Made by a program: the position numbers and the translations under genes. The notes under the pieces are model-generated. The model ran no database searches. It was not told the origin of the DNA and saw nothing but the letters and a program-made list of their open reading frames with translations. This document shows positions 5,513 to 8,535 of a stretch of 8,535 nt of DNA, piece after piece (the stretch's first letter is position 1; each line of letters opens with the position of its first letter). This stretch comes from Candidatus Woesearchaeota archaeon. GTDB taxonomy: Archaea > Nanobdellota > Nanobdellia > Woesearchaeales > UBA11576. Location of the stretch: assembly GCA_016219765.1 (NCBI GenBank), contig JACRKM010000080.1:1-8535 (forward strand). The letters are read 5' to 3'.

Positions 5513-6946
5513 TCAGGGCTCTCGCTTCCACTCCGTCGCCCAATCAAAGAAAACCGCGCGAGCCCGCGGATCAAAAATCATTTTCTCAAATACGTAGTCG
5601 AACATCATCTCAAAGTAACGGTGGTGCGCGTTCGATGGAAGCTTTGGGATGATGTTCCCTTCCTCGGCGTACGTCGCCACCTGGCAAGTTCCGCAGTAGG
5701 GCTTGTAGGTGCAGTTGTCGCAAAGGAGATTGTCGTTGAGGGAATTCGCGATCAGCTGCTTTGCCTGCTGCGATCGTATTACTTCATGATAAGTTGTGCT
5801 TCTCACGTTTCCCATCTTGAATATGTCATAGTTCCTCCCCTCGTCGCAGGAGTAGATGTCCCCGTTGTAGTTGTACGCGATCTGCCCGATGACGATGCCG
5901 CAGGGCGATCGGAAGTCGGTGAACGAGGGATCATATTTGTTGAGGATCTTCTGCAGAATCAGCGTCACATACCGCTCCTTGATCTTCACTCCTTTTTTGT
6001 TCAGCTCAAGCATGTAGTCGACGGACCTTTTCCAGTACTCTTCGAATTCAGAGAATTCGTAGCCTATCTGTTGCCACGTGTTCTGCGCATATCCGAGTTT
6101 GTTTATGTATTTGAGTTGGATTGTTGTAAGTCCGTATTTCACGTATTCGTCGATGATCTCTTTCCAGTATGGGAGTGAGTGTTTTGTCGTCACCATGAGC
6201 GCGCCCACGGGCTTGTTGTGTAACTCGTTGCAGCGCCTGAGCCAGTGCGTGACAGTTGCGTGCGAGGGCCCTCCGCCTTCCATGATCCGGTTCTTGTCGT
6301 GCACTTCTGGCGGCCCGTCAAGCGAAGTGCACAGGTCGATGCCTTCATCGCAGATCCATTTGCACAGCTCGTCCGTCATCAGTGTGAGGTTTGTGACGAT
6401 CGAGAACGATAATTTCTTCTGATGCACTTCATTGAGTTCCTTTGCGCGCCTCACGACGTACTTGAACGTCTCGGTGTTAAGCAGTGTGTCGCCCCCCTGG
6501 AACTCAATCACGAGTACAGGCGAAGGGGCATGGAAGATGAAGTGCAATACGTGCTCTGCAGTCTCCCAGTCCATGTCGTACTCTTTCTTGCTAGCACTCA
6601 CGACGGCCGAATGGCAGTAGAGGCATTTCTGGTTGCAGCGGAGAGTCGGAAGAAGGATGTGCAAGGAGGCCCCCTGGTCAAGGAAGTGATAGCGCTTGCG
6701 ATAGTCGGAGATGATCAGGTCGACATTGTTCTTCGTGAGGATGATCCCTTTCTCTTCTAGGAGCTTGAACGTCGCGTCATCAAGTTCGTGTCGGATGAGC
6801 AGCTCGTACTCGCTCTTCTCGAGAACTGCCCAGGAACCGTGGTCTGTCGTAAGAAGGAATTTGTCCCGCAGCCGCTTCATCCGGTAGTGACCGAGTTCGT
6901 AGTTCTTGCCTTCAACGATGGTTTCTGCAAAGTATGTTTGGGCCAT
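5513..6946 (-). CDS. hxsB: HxsB-type radical SAM/SPASM maturase
   Basis: The 477-residue protein matches the HxsB family (His-Xaa-Ser system radical SAM maturase) along its length. It has an N-terminal YELGHYRMKRL segment and FLDQGASLHI leading into the cluster motif CNQKCLYC (C104, C108, C111). It then has SPVLVIEFQGGDTLL (GGDT in place of GGEP), SLDGPPEVHDKNR (208-220), GALMVTT (248-254) and LNKKGV (315-320). The C-terminal SPASM region keeps a full cysteine set: C349, G-x4-C367, C409, C412, C418 and C421. HxsB uses SAM and auxiliary iron-sulfur clusters to modify a partner peptide. The ATG at 6946 has a GAGGA Shine-Dalgarno four bases away. The gene follows the short HxsD-like gene by 25 bases and precedes copy C of the second radical SAM gene by 9. 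It is GC-richer than the kinase region at 1700-2900. Confidence 0.9.
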   Translation of the reverse strand: MAQTYFAETIVEGKNYELGHYRMKRLRDKFLLTTDHGSWAVLEKSEYELLIRHELDDATFKLLEEKGIILTKNNVDLIISDYRKRYHFLDQGASLHILLPTLRCNQKCLYCHSAVVSASKKEYDMDWETAEHVLHFIFHAPSPVLVIEFQGGDTLLNTETFKYVVRRAKELNEVHQKKLSFSIVTNLTLMTDELCKWICDEGIDLCTSLDGPPEVHDKNRIMEGGGPSHATVTHWLRRCNELHNKPVGALMVTTKHSLPYWKEIIDEYVKYGLTTIQLKYINKLGYAQNTWQQIGYEFSEFEEYWKRSVDYMLELNKKGVKIKERYVTLILQKILNKYDPSFTDFRSPCGIVIGQIAYNYNGDIYSCDEGRNYDIFKMGNVRSTTYHEVIRSQQAKQLIANSLNDNLLCDNCTYKPYCGTCQVATYAEEGNIIPKLPSNAHHRYFEMMFDYVFEKMIFDPRARAVFFDWATEWKREP

Positions 6947-6971
6947 GATTTCCTCTTTTCATGATTGTGGT

Positions 6972-7178
6972 CTATTTCATCGCTGCAAGGCAGTGGTTTG
7001 CGAATTCGGCCGCAAGATCGCTTCCCGACATCGTTGGATTTCGTGGCTCGATGCGGATGGTGAATGCTTTGTCATCGTCGGCGATCTCAAAGAGGCACAG
7101 TTCGCGGAAACTCTCCGCGGCCGCCTCGATCGCTTCCTTGCTGTAGAATTCTTTACTGAGTCTGAGTGCTTGGGTCAT
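6972..7178 (-). CDS. Second, short HxsD-like protein
   Basis: The protein has 68 residues. The segment LSKEFYSKEAIEAAAESF resembles the opening helix of HxsD (YS/YP-x-EA-x-x-x-AAY-x-F), followed by a strand pair (CLFEIADDD, AFTIRIEP) and a short helix DLAAEFANHC that parallels ALVIEFNEQL in the neighbouring HxsD. It ends where longer HxsD proteins continue with a basic helix, so it is a minimal version. HxsD proteins are small partners of the HxsB/HxsC maturases with no known catalytic residues; a leader-binding role is possible but unproven. The gene overlaps the longer hxsD by 26 bases and is followed 25 bases later by hxsB, so all three are probably co-transcribed. No clear Shine-Dalgarno is seen; coupling with the upstream gene could drive translation. 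Confidence 0.7.
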   Translation of the reverse strand: MTQALRLSKEFYSKEAIEAAAESFRELCLFEIADDDKAFTIRIEPRNPTMSGSDLAAEFANHCLAAMK

Positions 7179-7617
7179 CGGGTGCTCGCTTTCGCACGAT
7201 CATGATTCCCTCAGGGTCTTCGGTGTGCTGCTTCGCCTTGCTGTATCGCGGGTCCTCGATTATGAGCGGTCGTGCAGGCATAGTCGGGGTGGACATGACC
7301 TTGTGCATGATCATCTCGCGAAGGTTCTTGTTGCGTTCGCTCTGGATCTTGTAGACTCCATAGTTGAGCAGCTGTTCGTTGAATTCGATGACCAGCGCTT
7401 CTACATTCTGCTCGGGCCTCTTTCTTCGGATCTCGACTGTTATCTTGTCAGCGGGATCTCCATCGAACAAGATGAACGCCTTGTCAAGCAGGATGTATGC
7501 TGCAGAATAGATGATGTCGATGGGGTAGAGTTTTGGGTTGAGCGAGAAGACCGCGTAGTCAGCGCAGAGTGTTATGTTGCCTAATGCATTGTACCCTTTT
7601 TTCTGTTCTTGCTCCAT
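7153..7617 (-). CDS. hxsD: HxsD-family protein with C-terminal extension
   Basis: The protein has 154 residues from the ATG at 7617. LYPIDIIYSAAYILLDKAFILFDGDPADKI is the HxsD core (helix, then strand with D-rich turn). It is followed by ALVIEFNEQLLNYGVYKIQ and the basic helix SERNKNLREMIMHKVM, as in HxsD of bacterial His-Xaa-Ser systems. About 45 extra residues at the C-terminus (from STPTMPARPLIIEDP) are not part of the usual domain. I chose 7617 rather than the in-frame ATG at 7713, because the longer form would overlap the prepilin peptidase gene and the 7640-7648 TATA box sits exactly 26 bases before 7617, giving a leaderless start. It is the first gene of the Hxs-like operon and overlaps the short HxsD-like gene by 26 bases. 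It probably assists the two radical SAM enzymes in substrate handling. Confidence 0.82.
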   Translation of the reverse strand: MEQEQKKGYNALGNITLCADYAVFSLNPKLYPIDIIYSAAYILLDKAFILFDGDPADKITVEIRRKRPEQNVEALVIEFNEQLLNYGVYKIQSERNKNLREMIMHKVMSTPTMPARPLIIEDPRYSKAKQHTEDPEGIMIVRKRAPDDPSTQTQ

Positions 7618-7639
7618 GCGCTGGTGGGGTTTCGCCGCG

Positions 7640-7668
7640 TATTTAAGGTTTTTGACCTCTTTTGACCT
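7640..7668 (-). promoter_or_regulatory. Operon promoter with tandem AGGTCAAAA repeats
   Basis: The minus strand has CCTTAAATA (7648-7640), whose centre is about 26 bases before the ATG at 7617, so the operon mRNA should be leaderless. Directly upstream are two exact AGGTCAAAA copies (7668-7660 and 7658-7650) with a 10-base period, one turn of the helix. They lie over the place where TFB or an activator would bind. The promoter fits in the 53-base gap after the prepilin peptidase stop. Confidence 0.5.
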
Positions 7669-7670
7669 GT

Positions 7671-8534
7671 TTAAAGGACTGTCTTGAGAGCTATTAAAAT
7701 GCTTCCTTGGCAAATAAGGGTCAAGATCGCTCCAGCAAAGATGAATGGTGCAAATGGTATCGTCTGTCTCGCCCGCAGGTGGTTGCAGTGGAGTTTTCCA
7801 GCGCGGTGCAGTTTTTGGATATTTGCTATTTCTTCTTTTGTGACCCCGTGTGTTCTCGGATAATATAGATATTCATCGTGATGTTTTTCTTTGAGGAAGA
7901 ATATTGGTCTAGCGTATTCTTTGTTTCCGTCTTTCTTTATTCCTTGGATGAGGAACAGTCCAGACTCAAGTTTGCCGATCGGGACCTTTGTCGTGTAATG
8001 TTTCCCGAGATTCTTGAGGAAGAAGCGTACGAAAAGATAGCCGCCCGACACGACCACGAGCGAGACGAGATATCTTGTTTGAAGGATCTGCTGCTTGTGG
8101 AGGAATATATTGATGACTGAAAGCAGTGCGAAGAAGTGGAGAGAATATTCTGAGAATAGGAGATAGACCAGGCGTGAAACTCCCACGACTGTGAGTATCG
8201 CGATGAGGTAGTACGGCACGACGTATTCGGGTGACGCGATATACTTGGCAATCCACGACGTGGAAAAGATGACAAAGATGCTTATGAGGATCTTTTTCCA
8301 CGACAAGGCCTTCCTGAGCGCTTTCTTCTTTTTGCGTAGGCTTGTCTTGTACAAGAGCTGCACGACAAAGAATGCCGCGACGGGAAGTATCGTGTTGATG
8401 AAGAGTTCTGGAGCAAAAAGAGGAGTGCTTATTTTGCTGATGAGTTCTGGCGGTATCAGCAGTGCAAATACTGCGTAGAGTTTTGCATCACCAGCACTCC
8501 ACAGCCCAAGAATCCAGAGAAGAAATCCGATGGC
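7671..8534 (-). CDS. Archaeal A24-family prepilin peptidase, 5' partial
   Basis: The frame is open to the right edge, so the GTG at 8363 is internal and the start lies beyond the window; 287 codons are visible. Near the edge is GLWSAGDAKLYAVFALLIP, which carries the second catalytic Asp motif (GxGD-like, here SAGD) of type IV prepilin/preflagellin peptidases. The first Asp motif must lie outside. Several hydrophobic segments follow (KILISIFVIFSTSWIA, PYYLIAILTVVGVSRLVYLL, RYLVSLVVVSGGYLFVRFFL), then a cytosolic stretch rich in Lys and His. A final membrane segment, IPFAPFIFAGAILTLICQG, is typical of the family's C-terminus. Such enzymes cut class III signal peptides of archaeal pilins and archaellins at the membrane. 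The gene ends 53 bases before hxsD, which has its own promoter, so a functional link to the Hxs-like operon is not shown. Confidence 0.85.
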   Translation of the reverse strand, partial: AIGFLLWILGLWSAGDAKLYAVFALLIPPELISKISTPLFAPELFINTILPVAAFFVVQLLYKTSLRKKKKALRKALSWKKILISIFVIFSTSWIAKYIASPEYVVPYYLIAILTVVGVSRLVYLLFSEYSLHFFALLSVINIFLHKQQILQTRYLVSLVVVSGGYLFVRFFLKNLGKHYTTKVPIGKLESGLFLIQGIKKDGNKEYARPIFFLKEKHHDEYLYYPRTHGVTKEEIANIQKLHRAGKLHCNHLRARQTIPFAPFIFAGAILTLICQGSILIALKTVL

Positions 8535-8535
8535 A

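Noticed and set aside
5621..6760. Long plus-strand open frames opposite hxsB
   Set aside because: They are mirror frames of a well-supported gene with GC-rich codons and show no domain pattern, membrane topology or ribosome-binding site.
7618..7713. Longer hxsD starting at 7713
   Set aside because: It would overlap the end of the prepilin peptidase gene and contain the promoter; the extra 32 residues are not part of the HxsD domain, and the TATA box fits a leaderless start at 7617.
1..8535. CRISPR array, tRNA or rRNA genes
   Set aside because: No regularly spaced short repeats with unique spacers, and no cloverleaf or rRNA-like stretches, were found by eye on either strand.

Overview
The window looks like part of an archaeal chromosome, most likely a DPANN lineage such as Woesearchaeota or Pacearchaeota. 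This is an inference. It rests on TATA boxes about 26-30 bases before start codons, which imply leaderless or nearly leaderless mRNAs; an archaeal-style A24 prepilin peptidase; and a membrane-anchored secreted protein with many regularly spaced Cys pairs, a protein type common in these genomes. No rRNA, tRNA, CRISPR array or transposase was seen.

Layout. At the left edge (2-1078, + strand) is the Cys-rich membrane-anchored protein, cut by the window edge. Everything else is on the - strand, so read right to left. An A24 prepilin peptidase runs off the right edge (8534-7671). Next is a compact operon related to the His-Xaa-Ser (Hxs) peptide-modification system: HxsD (7617-7153), a second short HxsD-like protein (7178-6972) and the radical SAM/SPASM maturase HxsB (6946-5513). 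Directly after hxsB comes the 5' end of a second, small radical SAM gene, and this 5' end is present three times. Copy C (from 5503) breaks off after about 43 codons and is followed by a DUF433/DUF5615 (PIN-like) toxin-antitoxin pair. Copy B (from 4575) breaks off after 67 codons and is followed by an MNT/HEPN pair. Copy A (from 3202) is the only long one: it continues into a 500-residue protein that joins the minimal radical SAM domain to an aminoglycoside-phosphotransferase-like kinase domain. The cluster ends with a 182-residue exported protein (1651-1103) with a Lys-rich leader, a hydrophobic stretch and an Ala-x-Ala site. It is a candidate substrate of the maturases.

How the genes may work together. 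HxsB, the rSAM-kinase fusion and the two HxsD proteins would form a peptide-maturation machine, and the 1651-1103 product would be the exported, modified protein. Two toxin-antitoxin modules sit between hxsB and the working copy of its partner gene, each flanked by repeats of that gene's 5' end. Recombination between copies C and A would remove both modules (2301 bp) and restore a contiguous hxsB-rSAM operon. The nested, repeat-bounded arrangement and the rSAM-kinase fusion are the most unusual parts of the window. No classical HxsA protein with a tandem His-x-Ser repeat tract is visible here.
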